Part shown: positions 21,071 to 36,000 of the stretch, piece by piece
How positions within the stretch are numbered: position 1 is the first letter of the stretch
Layout: each line of letters begins with the position of its first letter
Source: Eublepharis macularius
Taxonomy: Eukaryota > Chordata > Lepidosauria > Squamata > Eublepharidae
Direction of reading: 5' to 3'
Assembly (NCBI RefSeq): GCF_028583425.1
Contig: NC_072800.1
Location: 3,237,001-3,301,000 of the forward strand
Length of the DNA stretch: 64,000 nucleotides
The notes under the pieces: generated by a model
The model's input: only the letters and a program-made list of their open reading frames with translations
Told to the model about the DNA's origin: nothing
Databases searched by the model: none
Translations under genes and position numbers: made by a program

Positions 21071-24000
21071 GTAAGCAGGTGTATATTTCTGTGTGTCTAT
21101 GGGTAGGCTGTGGAACAGATGATCTAACTATCTTGTTTCAGCACTAGCTTTGTATAAATGCCATCTTAACGGGCAGCATTTTTCTTTCTGCAAGATTTTA
21201 CAAATTTATCATTCATTGATAGCAGTTATGTGTTTCTCCCTCAGTTGCAAATGCTTCTGGCTCATCCTGTTAACATCTAATTTGCCATTTGTGAGTGATA
21301 CTTATTGCAGATTATATTTGTATTAAATAATATAAACAGAGAAGGCATTGACAAAAGGGCTACTTTAATTACTCACTGTGACTTTTTAATAGGATTGGGA
21401 ATCAAAGACCCTTTCTCCCATGCCCAGAATATCTGTCCCAATACAACCTCCCCCCCCCCCCCCCATGTTATTGTGACTTGTGATACAGATTTTTCTATTT
21501 TCTTGGCTCTGGCTTATTAACTAGGACTGTCTGCAAAGCTGTAACTGTTAGTGCCCCCATGATTATGTTTAAAATCTGCTATATATTCATTATTCCTTAT
21601 TCAACACCAATGTTTGATACCTAATGGCATCAAAGAACCAATATTTTATATTATGCTAGTAATTGATACTTGATGACTGATGGAATTTAATATTTGAGAG
21701 TTAGTATCTGATTGGCTACCTATTTGCTTATATATTAAGTATTTAGTCGTTTGTATTCAGTTTTAGTTTAATTGGCAATCTCAATTTGATACCAGCATAT
21801 ATAATTCTCAATGTGGCCCCATCTATGCATATTTAAATCCTGTATTTGGAGCCATGGACAGACAGACCTGAAAAAGCCCCAGGTTTGTGGGAAACTCTGC
21901 AATCAAAAAAAAAATGGAGTATTAACTCTCCCCCACGATAAAAGGAACACCTGTAGCTTTAAGAAACTGATTCCCTCAGTGGCCATTACTACGCAACCAC
22001 AATAGTATTGCCAGCCTTCAAGCCTTGATTTCCAGGGCTGTTTTGGCCTTTGAGGGAGGACTCAAGCTCAGCAGCAACCATTGAGCAACTTGATACTTAA
22101 CACCTGTATTTGAAAACAGATAAAACTACCACAGTTCAGGTTCCTCTTCTGCTATGAACACAAAGCAAGAACTAAAAGGGCATCAAGCAGCTGAGAACAC
22201 TTTTGGGAAATGATCTGTCCATTTAACAGATGGGAAAGAATCACTGAGGCCAGGAAGTTGCTTCATGTTTGTAGGCATGAGCAGCAGGCTTGGTGTCAGG
22301 GGAATTAGGTTGGTTAACTGTACAGCCAACCATCCATCCAGGAATGAGGGGCTGAGAGGGGAGGGGGAGAAAACAGTAGAAAAAGGCTAACAAATGGGGA
22401 AAAAAACAAGGAATGGGGGGGGGGCGGGAAGAGAGCAAAATAGGGGTGACAGACCCCTGCTGGGGACAGGGTATCCACTGCCCCCAGCTGTCACCCCCTG
22501 CCACTGCTCACTTGGCTGTCAGGGGGGCAAAGGTTTGAGGAGGTGGGCTGGAACATGTGGCAAAATGATGACACACATCCAGGTGACATACGTAAACCTG
22601 AAACAACGTGGTCTCAACGGGCCGAATTCGTTAGGAATCTGCCGAAAACATAGTGTTACCTGGGGTGGGGGGAGAAGGTCTGTTCACCCTTGGGGCATTC
22701 ATCTTTGTTAATTTGTTTTAGCCACACTGTCCTTGTGACCTATTTCAGTTAAAGTGTCCATCAATCCCAGGCATTTTAGCCCCCCCCCCCCCCGCCCAAA
22801 CATCATAGTGCAGAGTAGGGGGTAGAAAAAGTCCATAAACCATAGGCTTCTGTGTGTAATGAGGCAAAACAAAACAAAGCACATTCCTATTTGGCCCATG
22901 AACCACTAGCTAATCCTGACCTGCAAAATGGGAGAGGTCAGGTGGGTGCCAAGTGGCTCAGGAGAAGCCCCAGAGAGGCAGGCTGAGTCCCACCTGAAGA
23001 CCAGCTGACACCTGTCCCTTGGGATGCCTGTGCAAAACACTGAGGGGGCTCCTGGGGACAGAAATTGTTGCTCACCTGCCCCTCTGGCTACAAACGGGGG
23101 CACGTCTCACCCTTTCCACTCCAGGCACAGCGAAGCACGTTTAAGTCCCATGGATTCCAGCAAGAGAATGAGCACATGCTGAAATCGTACCATAGAAACT
23201 AATGGAACATAGAAGTGCATAACAATGGTTGATGGATGCCCATGAAACACGAAGTGGCGCTGGCTAAGGATTTTTTAAAAAAAAGATCATTTATAATCTC
23301 AAAAATCTAAGGTGGATGAACAGGAGAAAGCAAACACCATTTTCTTTTTTCCCCCTTTCAGATACCACCTTCATCTACTCTTCTTGATGTAAAACATAAG
23401 TTTCACAAAGTATGTAAGTACCTGGCTGCTTGCAGTTGTCAAATAAGTTAATTCCAGGAACCTGATGGCTCAGAGCAAGATGCATAGAAGGAATGGCACC
23501 CGAGCAGGACAGGGCTGAGGCCAAGTTGTAGCAAAGGACTGAGTTTTCTTTGATGTCCAGTGAATACGTAAAGGCTGAAATCCTCTGGTGCTTTCCTGAT
23601 CTACATCATACTGCATCTGAGGGGCGGTGAACATGCTCTCTGTATGTTAATTCTAATAGTAATATTAACTGAAATGCACCTTTTCACATCTGCTAAATAG
23701 AATTGCCAACCTCCAGGTGGAGCCTGGAGAGCTCTCAGAATTAAAACTGACTTCCAGACTACAGAGATCAGTTCTCCTTGAGGAAATGGACTCTATGGCA
23801 TTATGCTTCACTGAAGTCTCTCTGATTCCCAAACCCTGCCCTCCCCTGCCAGGCCTCGCCTGGCAACCAGAAGGAGACCAGGTGAGGCAGGGACATGACG
23901 GGGGTGGCCATCAGGGACACATAACATAATGTCCAGGAAAACCTGGATATGACATCACCTCTCTCTAGGAATTGCTGGAACCTCTATGGTAACTGATTTT

Positions 24001-27000
24001 TAAAGAACTTTCTCCTGCTGGCAGGCAAAAACCGCTGGGGGCAGGAGATCTCCAGGCCCCATTAGGCACATGGTAACCCTGTCTGGGGAGAAGGAGACAT
24101 GTATGTTCTCATGAGCTTCCTCCTGCATAAAAAGAGCCACGCACATTTCTAAGGGATGTATTTAGTTGAAGAAACATCTTTTTTAAAAAAAGATTAATTA
24201 TTGAATGAATTTTAAACTCACCCCAGATTGTAGCCGGCAGAAAATGCAGCATATGGGAGTGGATGTAACTCTGGTGCAGCAGATGTTTTGCATCTGGACA
24301 TCCCGTTCCCTTTTAGCTCCTGAATCTCCCATCTGAAGCTGCTGGGTGTGAAAGGACCTTCCTGGATTGCTGCTAGGAGGACAAGTGATCCAAGGCACTG
24401 CGTGGCAGGCCTGAAATGCTAGAAATAAAAAGTAAATAATTTTTAGTCATTAAAGGGTGAAATGACTTGCACTATGGGCTCCACTCCTTGTTAGAAGGAA
24501 AGGCAACCTTTATTTATTTTATTTCTTAATTCCTGTTACAGACCAAAACCAAAACAGATTCCAGACCTAAACAGGTGCATCTTTGCTTCTCAGCCCTACC
24601 AGTTCAAAGTGCCCCCCCTCCCCGCAATTATTCACCTGATTCTTCAGCTGATTAATCTACCAGTGAAGCCAGTTAAGGTTTGTTTGACCTCACTGGCAAT
24701 CTTTTATGTCAATCACTTTTAACAACAACAACTATTACTACTTTTACATACGGCTCTTCTAGACAAATGAGTGCCCCACTCAGAGTGGTGAACAAGGTCA
24801 GTGTTGTTATTATCTTCACAATGCAGCTGGGGAGCTGGGCTGAGAGGAGTGGCTCGCCCAAGGCCACCTGCTGAGCTCACAGCAGTGGTGAGATTCAAAC
24901 CAGCAGAGTGCTGATTCACATCCCAACCACTTAACCACTAAGCTACAGCAGCTCTTTTACCTGCTATGAAAGTTGCTGAGCACAGCCAATGTTTTGTATT
25001 CCATCTTTCCCCATGGCTCAAAGTGGTTTGCAATACATAATTAAAGCACCAAACAGCAAAACCTCCAATTTTCTCCTTGTATCCCGATAAAGCCTAGTGC
25101 AATGCAATAACATGCCTGTCACGTCAAGGACCTGGTGAATAAAACAGCCTGGAAACACCTCCTAAAAGCGTCCAAGGCAGCACCTTCGTCACCTCCTCAG
25201 AAGGCCCAACCCATAAAGTAGGAGCAGCCATAGAACAGGCACAAGCCCTGATCGGTGCTGCGTGGGCCACCCTTCGAGAAGGATCAGCTGGAAGGTGGCC
25301 AACTGAAGACTGTGGCTGTTGCACAGGGACGTATGGGAAGAGAGGGTCCTTCAGATACGTGCATCCCAGGCCACGCAGGGCACCCATAAGCAGCACCTTG
25401 AACTGAACTGGCAGCCGGTGAAGCTGCTTTAAAATAAGGAAGATGGGTTTCTGCCAGCTACCTGCTCACAATAATCGGGCCGCGGCAGATTCTGAACCAG
25501 TTCTCTATTTTTTTTAAAGGCCTTCTTTCACACATCTTTAAAATAGTGCAAGACTCACTGAATGCTGGCAGCTTCAATGCACGATTTCAGATGTCACCCT
25601 GTCATGATGTCATTTTCGTGGTGCCCTTGTGGCACCTGCGTCTGGGTGACGTCAGAAATTGCACTACAAAGAAGCAAGCATTCTGTGAATCTTGCACTAT
25701 TTTAAAGATGTGTGAAAACGGCCCAAGTTGCGCTGATTTTTTTTGCAATGAGGAAGATTTAGGTCTGTGCCTAACTTCCTTCCGTCAGATCAATAGGACT
25801 TAAACATGCTTCATTCGGGCGGGCCGTTCCCCGTATTTTTTTGTCTTTCCAAATGCATTCTACACTGCAGAGGTCCCTCCCCTCCTCAGCCCCCTCCAGA
25901 TGTCTTCGCTCCTTTCCGAGGACATCTCCCACTCCTCAAGCCCATGAAAGGCAGGGTTGCCTTTATCTCTCCGCAGCTATTCCGGAGTGTTCTTGAGAAT
26001 TCTCAGGCACACAATTCTGTTCCAACCACCTGAAATGACATTTGTGACCTGTCTATTTAAGGACTGTGCAACTTAGTCACAAAATGTCCTGATGTGTTTC
26101 ACTTTCACATCATTTATCTTCCTCATTTGATATGAAAGACAGCAAAAGAAAGATTACGATTGGACGAGCTGCTCTGCCTTATGTTGGACCATCATTTCAA
26201 ACCTACAATTTTGCAAGCCTCTTTTTAACATGTTTGTATCTTACCTTTCCGCCTAATTAGGGCTCTCAAGGCAGGGAAGAGTTATAAAAACATTAAAAAT
26301 TGAGTATAAACAATATGTATATATAAAACAGTAGTTAAAAGAGAGGTAGGAGGGTCAGTAAGCAAAAAAGTCTTCAGCTATTGGTGGAAGACGATCATAG
26401 AGGGGAATAGAGGCATCTCTCTTCTTTTTCCTTTTTTAAATGCAAAATGGTATTTCTTCCCCAGTGAACCAAATGAAACCCCACAGCTTAAGCGGGTACT
26501 GGATCCAAATCATTCAGCGCGGCAAAATGTTCCATTGGCTCAGTGCAGAAGGAGCGGCAGCGCGCTGCCAAGATGAACGGACGCAACAGCAAAACCCCAT
26601 CTTAAAAAAAAAAAAGGAAAATAGCTTTTACAGATAAAACATTTCTATTTATTTAATTAAAAATAATCTCCCTTCCGTTCTGCAACAGCGGTCCGAGCAG
26701 CAAAGACGAGCCCTTTCAGAACTAAGTGCCTGTGCTAAAATACTTGTTTCTGTCTTTTCATTTTAAAATTTAAAACTGTTTTCCCTCTTCCTTCTTGAAC
26801 GCGGCAGCTTCATAATTCCTTCAAAATTAGTCTCTTTTGTGGCAATAAAAAAACCAAACTTGTTTTAATAGAAATACAGACCTGAATAAACCTATTATGA
26901 GTTCTTCTCTGGTAACCAATTAGGGTAATATAACATCCCAAAATCTAGAACAAATTTGGCGGAGAACTGTTTTGCAGGCATCCCTGCCCAGGTTTGAATC

Positions 27001-30000
27001 CCTGCCCTTCCATGGCGGCTCACTGGGTGACCTTGGGCCAGTCACACACTGGCAGTCTAACCTACCTCGCAGGGTTGTGGTGAGGATGAAAGGGAGGCGA
27101 GGAGAATGATGGACGCCGCTTTGGTTTTCAGTAGGGAGAATGCCAGGGGGTGCAGGCACACACACACACACACACACAAACACACAAATGTATTTTTAAA
27201 AAATTCTTTGGAGTGAAATGTCTCTCTCTTAAATACTTGCACAGGCCCTCAGTGGTACCCGTCTCGCATAGGCCTGCGACTTGAACGCAGTAAGTATTTC
27301 CTTTTGCTGCAAAGACATCAACATTTGGCATTCGAGTCATTTTTTTTTGTAGATGCCATTGTGTGTATCTTGCAGTAATGATCCCGCTGGGATGTATTTC
27401 TGCTCATGATGAAGAACGGGTGAGGATCATTTTTCTGATGTGGTTAATCCATGGCCCCAAACAAATAAAAAGTGAAGAAGGGATCAGGGGGAAGGACCCA
27501 AATTCCATCCGGATGCAGTTCAGCTCCTCCCCGACTTCTCCTATATTGGTTCTTTTGACAACTGGCAGTTCAGAGGGCAACACTGGGGCTGTTAGGTACG
27601 GGACCTGAGAGCCAAGCTACAAGTGACGCGTTACACAGGTTGGACACTTGTCAGCTTCCCTCAGGTTTTGATGGGAAATGTAGGCGTCCTGGTTTTACAG
27701 CTTGGCTCTCCATTACAGCTGCAAGACCAGGATGCCTACATTTCCCATCAAAACTTGAGGGAAGCTGACAAGCGTCCAACCTGTGTCAGGCGTCACTTGT
27801 AGCTTGGCTCTGAGTGAACTGTGACCCTTTGCACATATTTGGATTACAGCATAGTGTGAGAACTGAACTTTCTACACAGCAGCTGGTTTACCCATTCCTG
27901 CCGTCAATGTGCATTCAGATGTCATGAGGCTTCAGTTTGCTGAGATGGGTGTGAGTTGTTTCTTATGCCCACACTGTCTTCTCACATGGAACATGACTAA
28001 GGATTCCTGGGCCATTTTCACACTGCTTACCGGCCACGGAATATTGCGCCGAGCTCCCGGAACGAGAGCATCTTCCTGCCATGGTTTCGTGCAAGAGCAG
28101 TTCGCACAAGAGCAGTTCTTACGCAAAACGGCACCAGGAAGATGCTGTCATTTTGGGAGCTCGGCATGACGTTCCATGGCTGGTAAGCAGCATGAAAACA
28201 GCCCTACTTTGCTACTATTTCCGGTTCTCCATAATATGGGTGAATTGGAATTTTAGTCCCTTGCAAACTTAGATTCTAAACCCGGATTATATTGTGCTTC
28301 ATATAACTCCACTTTGTGGAGAGTAAACAAACTCCAGTTCATTTGGGTGAGTTCTTTTGTTGGACACAGGGAACCAAAGTGTGTTTCGTACAAGGAATTC
28401 TTAAGGGAGGAGGAAGGAGAGAGAGAGAAGCAAGCTGTGTTCATGCGCATTACCACAAACTGCAATTTAGTGTGACGTCTGAACAAAGCCTACTTGCTTT
28501 CTCCTTGTTAGAGACAATCATGAAGCTGGACCATGTTTAACGTATGAACACTGAATTGATGCTATGCGCCACCAGTTCTTTCTTCTTTGTTTTTCTAGAT
28601 GGGTCCTATTTGAAAGATTCTGTCAACATAAAGAGCCTTGCAGCCTCTTCTATCATTACCTTGTATTTCACAGACATGGGCCAGCAGGTCAGCTGGACAA
28701 CAGTAAGTTTGGCCTTGGTAAAACATCCCCACACGCGAGAGTTGCGGGCTGGCTTCAGAGAGCGCCTGGACGTGGGCCTGCCGTTCTCTGTCGTTTCCTG
28801 TGTGATCTTTCACATGTTGTCGCCCCCAGGAGGTGATTCTAACTAAATTGGACTATCCACTCCTGATTCTGTTTGTGGTTGGTTGGAACAAAAACAAATC
28901 ATCGCAATAAGGCCTACTCGTGACTAAGTATACTCACAACCAGAGGAGTTAGCTGTGTTAGTCTGTAGTAGCAAAATCAAAAAGAGTCCAGTAGCACCTT
29001 TAAGACTAACCAATTTTATTGTCGCATAAGCTTTCGAGAACCACAGTTCTCTTCGTCAGATGCATGGAGGGCAGAAAGAGAAACTGGTCAGATTTAGAGG
29101 AGGAGAGGGGAGGGGAGGAGGAGAGGAGGGATGTAAACAACTCCTTTGATATGGAGATGCAAACAGCTCCTTTTGATGTGGGGATCAGTTTGCTTGTGTA
29201 AAGGTTCAAAGGAGTTTGCCGTGTTAGTCTGTAGTAGCAAAATCAAAAAGAGTCCAGCAGCACCACCAAGACCATACAATTCCTCTGCAGCACAAGCCTT
29301 CGATAACCACAGCCCTCCCCGCCAGATGCATCTGACAAAGAGAACTGTAGATGGTAAACTGTAGATGGATTTGTCAGATTTGCCAGATGCATCTGACGAA
29401 GAGACCTGACAAAGAGAACTACTCACAACAGCACTGTGAGGTTAGTTCAGTATCCTGTTTTCCATATAGGAGTCTGAGGAAGCTTTCCCAAAGGCTTCTC
29501 CAGGGATCTATTGACAAGGTTAGATTCGGAACTTAGTTTCACGAGAGCAGGTGCCACAGTCTGCTCACTGCAGGCCAGTCGTTCAAGACGGGCTCCCCCT
29601 CTCAGGCCTCATCAAGAGTTGCACCCCCTCTTGTGCAGAACGCTCAGAAGCCCTCCCACGGGGCACTGCTCCATGTGCTGAGCATAATACTGGAAACTCG
29701 TCATTCCAGGGTGTGTATAAAGTCTGCACATCCGAACCAGCCATTGTCTGGCAGCTGTGGTGCTGTAGAGATGCTTTGCATGGTTGACACGTGCCCCTGG
29801 TAGTCCGTGGCTTTCCAGCCTTATCCCAGCTGAGTGCTGCGATGTGGAAGAGCATTTCGTTAGCCTGCCTATAGGAGCTGACATATTGAGGTTGTCCCAA
29901 TGGAGGCAGCTGCCACTCACTGGCTTTGCTAACATAAGTCCACACAATTGGATAGTTTGCAGTTCTTTGTTTTGCGCCCACTGACTTGGCCATGTGTGAC

Positions 30001-33000
30001 AATGACAGCCTCCAAGGAAGAACACAGAGGAATAAACTCTTCCAGTTTACAAAGCTTGGGGTGTTTTTATCTAGCCACCATAGCCATCAGTCTAGAGGCT
30101 GTATACAAGCCCGGCTTTCATCAAAAGCACTTCATTGTGCAACAAAGTAAGTGAGGGCAGCAGAACTCTTCTCTCAGGGTTCACTTTCCATGTGGTGATA
30201 GCAGACTGAGGGTCCCTTGGTCACGAGGAAACAACCGTCAGCCAGGTGGGGGCGGAGGCAGGCAAGTGTCCCAAGCCCGGGCAGGCAAATTCCAGCAAGG
30301 AAGGATTGGCCAAGGATTGGGTGAATCTCTGAAGAGCCAGGGAGCGTGGCACTGGCTCCCCAGGCCATGGAGCAGGTGCTGTGTCACCCGGCAAGTTTTG
30401 TAATGCTGCATCCTTTGGACGGTACGTTTCCTCAGAGATTTTGGAGTCTGGCTGCCAAGAGTCCCAGTTTGACCCCCCAAGCTCCTGGCTTCGTCTGACA
30501 AATCAAAAGTCAGAATGGTGCCCTAATATAACCAGAAATGCAGAGTCACTGCCACTATAAACTGAACCCATGACATCATGCGAACAATCTAGGCAGATAA
30601 TGCTTATAGCCTAATCTGAAGATTATCTCTGGTATTCATGGAATCAAGAATTGATAAACATTCTCTCTTGCTCTTGTTGGGTCGTATATAAATAGAAAAC
30701 ACACAGAAGCATACTCATCATGCAGTACATTTTGTATGAGTTAGGCCGGGACCCTTTTGTACTCCTATTTCATGGTTTAAGAAACTAAATCATGTGCTTT
30801 AGACAATATATAAGGCAGCTGTTTTTCTTGTCACTGCTGCTTTTTTTGTAAAGTACTCGTCCATTCCATTTATACCAAGAAGCAATTTTAATTATTTTCT
30901 GAGTTTGCCCCTACTTGGTCATGAGATTAAGTCTTATTTCCATGGAGTTCTGCAAAAGTTCTCCGAGAGCATCACTAGCTTTTGCTAATTTGTATTCCCC
31001 AAATGTATGCTGTCAATGCAGCAGTACCCTAAAGAGTTTTGACACAAAATGGTTTCATAGTGTTGATTTGCACACGGGAAACACCCTGCCCAGAAAAGTC
31101 CATTAGACCAGCTCCATTCTCTCTATCAGAGCCGGTAAAACTTTGGAGGGGAGGGGTTGTCATCACATTATTATAGTTGTCACAATCCTACTATATAAAA
31201 GGTAACTGGTGTTGCCAATGATTCACTTTTTATCCTGGCAAAGGTGCCGTGAGTTGCTGGCAACACTGTGTGTGGGCCAGGATAAGCCCAGTGAAGGCGG
31301 AGCTCTGCAGCGTGGCCCTCCCAAGGAGGCCTCTGGAGTGATGGAAGTGGCAGGGAGTCCCGGTGTGCTGGCACAGCCCTCAGCAGGCCTTGGAGCGCAG
31401 GAATGCTGCTGGGGCAGTGTGAGGAGACCTAGAGTGCTCCTGCACTCTGCAGCAGGCCAATTTGGGCCCGATTGAGGCTGAATCAGGCACTCTGGGGTCA
31501 CAACCAGCCTGCTGCAGAGAACAGGAGCACTCTAGAGCCATTGCGCTGCCCCGGCAGCATTCCTGGGCTCTGCAGTGGGCCGATTTTGGCCCCAAATGGG
31601 CCAAAATTGGCCTGCTGCAGACAGCAGGAGCTGTTTCCTCAAGCCCATTTTTTTAAAAATGGGCTTGGTTTCTGGTTATTAATGTAAGGCCCCTTTCCTG
31701 CTCTTTCTCTCCTTCCCACCCACCTTAGTTTGCCCCTCCCCCCCGGCAGCCTCTCCTCTATGGCCCAGTTGCATGGCGTTGGCTGAGCCCAGGCCCAAAC
31801 CCAGCTGCATGGTGGGGAACCAGCAAGGATTTGCAAGAGCACTTCCTTTTCCTTTGTACCCCCTTTCCAGTCCCATGTCCTCTTTCCCTCTTCCCTGCAG
31901 CCTCCAGGCAACTCTTCCCTGTGTCCTGGGCTGAAGAAACTTTTGACCTGAGTTTATACTTTTAATAATGCTGATGGGCACAGTTCACTCTCTGCGAGTG
32001 TATAAATTGTTATTTTATATACTGAACGTTTTTATATATTTGTTAACTTCCTAGAGCAGCATATGTTGGAAAAGCAGGATATAAATTATATTAATAAATA
32101 CACGTGCATTATTACATGCTTACATATGTGTGCATGTGTGTTGTTTATCTACCTTTACAGAATACAGAAAGCAAACAATACTCCCCCAATTGTTCCATCA
32201 TCCAACACTGATCCTGCAATTTGGCCCACAAGAAAAACTGCTGAGCAATAGTCCATGTAATTCATATGCTTAGCTTTGACAAAGCATTTGGGATTGGTAA
32301 ATCCCTACTTCATTAGCCCTTTGCTTTTTCTGTCCTCTGCAGAAAGGTTCTTCTTAACTTGAAGGCTGCCCTGGTATGTTAACTGTGAGCCAAGCTACAA
32401 GTGACGCCTGACACAGGTTGGACACTTCTCAGCTTCCCTCAAGTTTTGATGGGAAATGTAGGCGTCCTGGTCTTGCAGCTGTAATGGAGAGCCAAGCTGT
32501 AAAACCAGGACACTTACATTTCCCATCAAAACTTGAGGGAAGCTGACCAGTGTCCAACCTGTGTAAGGCGTCACTTGTAGCTTGGCTCTGTGATTCTACG
32601 GATCCCATTAGAGCAGAGCTTTAGACATCTTTTTTTCTTCCTTCCAGGTTTTCCTCACTGAATATACTGGCCCTCTTCTAATCTATCTGCTCTTTTACCT
32701 TCGTCTCTCCAGCATTTATGATGCAAAAGAGAGTGCCAGAAGCATCCGCCACCCCATAGTTCAGTGAGTAAGAACAGCCTGCACTCTGCACTCAGGAGGG
32801 CACGGGTATGAAAACAAGCCTGCCATGTTCAGTGCAGCCCTCTTCAGATGTGATGCCCTCACAAACTGGGAGCCTGCCAACCAATCATACCAGGAGCACA
32901 CAGTCCTCATGCCTGCATGGAAGCCATATGTGCTTGGGAAATCCATGCGTTGTTCAATTCACATGAAATGGTGACATGAAATGGCGATATTGGGTGTATT

Positions 33001-36000
33001 GTTGGCACCAATATCTGCAGTTGTCAGTCTCCCTGTTCATGTGGCCCTAAGATCTGAAGAGGGCCAATGCAACGTTTTAAATATGGTGGAGCCGCTTGAA
33101 CACACCATTGCGGACCTTGTCATGGAGAAAATGGGTCTGGCGGTTACCTGTTGGTTAGTGATTTCACTAATATGACTTCCTCCCATAATCCCCAGACCAG
33201 TTCTGCCACAGTTTTAAAGCATGTTTTTATCTTTTGATAGAAGTGGAGTTAAACATATACATGAACCAATCAATCAATCAGTCACTTTTTTAAAAGTTGA
33301 GCAAAGGTGGAGAGTCCACCTGGGACATCAAGAGCAGGGCAAGACTGAAGGATAAAATCCAAGGTTTGAGCTGGAAGATGTGAACATATGAAAGGCAAAT
33401 GGCAAAACTGTCGAGTTTCACATTGCAGACGATGAACCAGCTCTCCACATGGTTCAGAGTGCACTTCTGCATCTTTATTTTTACAGCACTGTCTGTTTTC
33501 TCCCTTTGACTTCACTCCGGTGATGATTAAACCAGCATCTTCTTATCCCCATTGGAACACTGGAAGAAGGCCCTGTGCAGGTGGCTAGAAATGCTGGCAT
33601 GGAGAGGGAGGGTGGAAGCATCAGGTTCAATCCCAGTGTATGTGCGCCAATATCAACTTCTACACAGGGCCTTTGCACGTGCACTCAGCCATGCATTGAC
33701 TCTGCAGGAGCCGTCTGACCAATTCATTGTAGGAGGGTACAGACTGCATACACGGAGGGTACATGTCTTGTGGTGTGGAGGCTCTTGTGCTGATGTTGCA
33801 CACAGAGAGGAGGTTGCATGTGGACTAGCAAGCGTGCATCCCCCACCCACCCCCCATTTGACTATCCCAGGCTTTTGCTCAGGTTTTTTTTCTGTATAAT
33901 TTTCAGCCCCATGTGACTGCTTTGAAAACTGAGGATGAGTCCCTAGGGAAACCGGACATTCAGCCCTTTCTTCCCCCATGACTTAAATCACCTTTCCAAA
34001 TCTGGGGAAATTACCAGGCTTTGGGTGCCAGTATTCTCTTGCAAGTGTCACTGCTTGACAGTGGCAGCAAATGAACTGTACGCTACGCCTGCCTCATCTT
34101 GAGGACTGCTGTCTTTGAGAGTCTCAGCTCTGGACTGTCTGTGAGGCTTCCAACATAAGGAGCTTTCACTGCCAAAGGGGGAAAATTTAAGATTAATCCT
34201 TGCAAAATTATTTGTTTCAGGTTTGGATAAAGTTGCTTTGTTTAATAATACTAGGCATTTATATAGTGCTTTGCATTTTAACTATATTACCCAAGTAACT
34301 TTTACAAGAGGCCAGTAAGGGAGGTCATTTGCCCTGTATTGCAGAGTGGAGGGGAGGCAAGACTTGCCAGAGGTCCCCCCCCCAGTGAGTCCAAGGCAGA
34401 AATTTGAATGGGGGGTGGAGCAGCTCAGCCTTTGTGCCACACTCGCTGAGATTTTAGACGAGGCTATTCAAAAAGCAGCCCTGGAGTTTTTCATATTTGT
34501 TTCCCTTTATTTGTCTTTTGTACAGCCTGGCCTGCATTTTCCATTGTTTACACTATCTTCGACATCTTCTGGAGACACTTTTTGTGCACAAGATTTCTGA
34601 AGGGCATACGCCGCTGAAGAACATGATCAAGGTGATTTTGCATGCAAAAGATTATACTATGGAGATTTTTTAGTTCTATACACTTGGGCCCTTTTCGCAC
34701 TTATGGTTTAAACTGCCATTTATGAGCATTCGTCCCGATCGCAGTGGCTTTGACATTGCACCCGTTCATTTCACACTGACTGCTGCAGTTTTGATTTGGC
34801 GTCTGTGCTTCATTTCAGACCCACTTTGAAGCTTTGGTACAGTTTCAGGCTTTCTGGGCTTTGCAATTCACGTCACTCTTGTTTTAAAACTTTGAGCACG
34901 CGTAGTAATGTTGCAATGTTGGAAACCATCCCCCCTTTGCTGATTGGGCTGTCCCCTGCTCACTGGAGAGGCAATTGGTGGTAGAGTTCTGGGGGAAAAC
35001 ATGTACCACTCTCATTTATTTTTTTTAAAAGCCAAGTCAAGAAAGGGTTAAAGTGCTGCTGCTTTATCCCCTCCCAGCAAGCAGTGACTTTGTTTCCAAA
35101 AGGCTGTGCAAAATGCTTGGGTTTTTTTTCTCTTTGGCAAAGCCTGAAACATGCCTGGGAAGGAGGGGAAAACAGCCATTTAATCCTTTCGTGTCTTTTA
35201 AAGCCAGGAGGAATGTGCAGTAACGTTAGTGTGTTACAATGTTACAACCCATTCTTTCCTTTAAAAAAAAAGTGTGTGTGTGCATATCCCAAAGGAAGAA
35301 GGGGAAAGTAGCCATTTAACCCTTTAGTAGCAGGGAATTAGCAGCAAGCTTAGGAATCATTCCTGGCTTTAAGGAAAAAAAATGAGAGTGCATGTGTACC
35401 CAGGAGGAAGGAAACCAATGGAGAAGCAGTCTTATGACCCTTAACTCACTTTACTGAAAAAATGGCGGACAAGGAGTTCAGAGAGCTGAGGAGGGTGGGA
35501 GTGGTTAATTCTGCATTGACCAATCAGCTCTCGGGGAAAGGAGAGGGGGGAGAAGCAGAAGGGGAGTATAGAATTCACACTGACATTAAGCAGACCAGAC
35601 ACGACTTGGCAGTGGCTTTAAAATAACATCATGGTATATCCGCAGGGGGGGAATCGGGGATGCTGCGAACAAACATCAGTTCTGCATCCCATGACTACCT
35701 TGCAAGTGTGAAAGTCCCGCAAACATGGGAAGCAGAAAAGGTGCTGAAACGCTTTAAAGTCCCATTGTGAAAAGTACCTGAGTGTATCTGACACCTTAAG
35801 CACATGACGTCTCGTCAAAAGTAAATAAATACATTTCTGTCTGCTGGATAGAACTGTAAAAGTAACCCTCGCCAAAGATTGGATTCCCATCACACAAAAA
35901 TACCATCTCCTGAAAGTCATTGTCATTGCCTTGTCTGCTTTATATTGAAAGCAGGGGGTGTTAAGCAGCAAATGAAACAAATGTCATCAGCCCAGCTGAT

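Noticed and set aside
29551-30154. Cluster of frames of 65-140 codons on both strands
   Set aside because: No recognisable domain, no splice signals consistent with an exon, and it lies inside TECRL intron 4.
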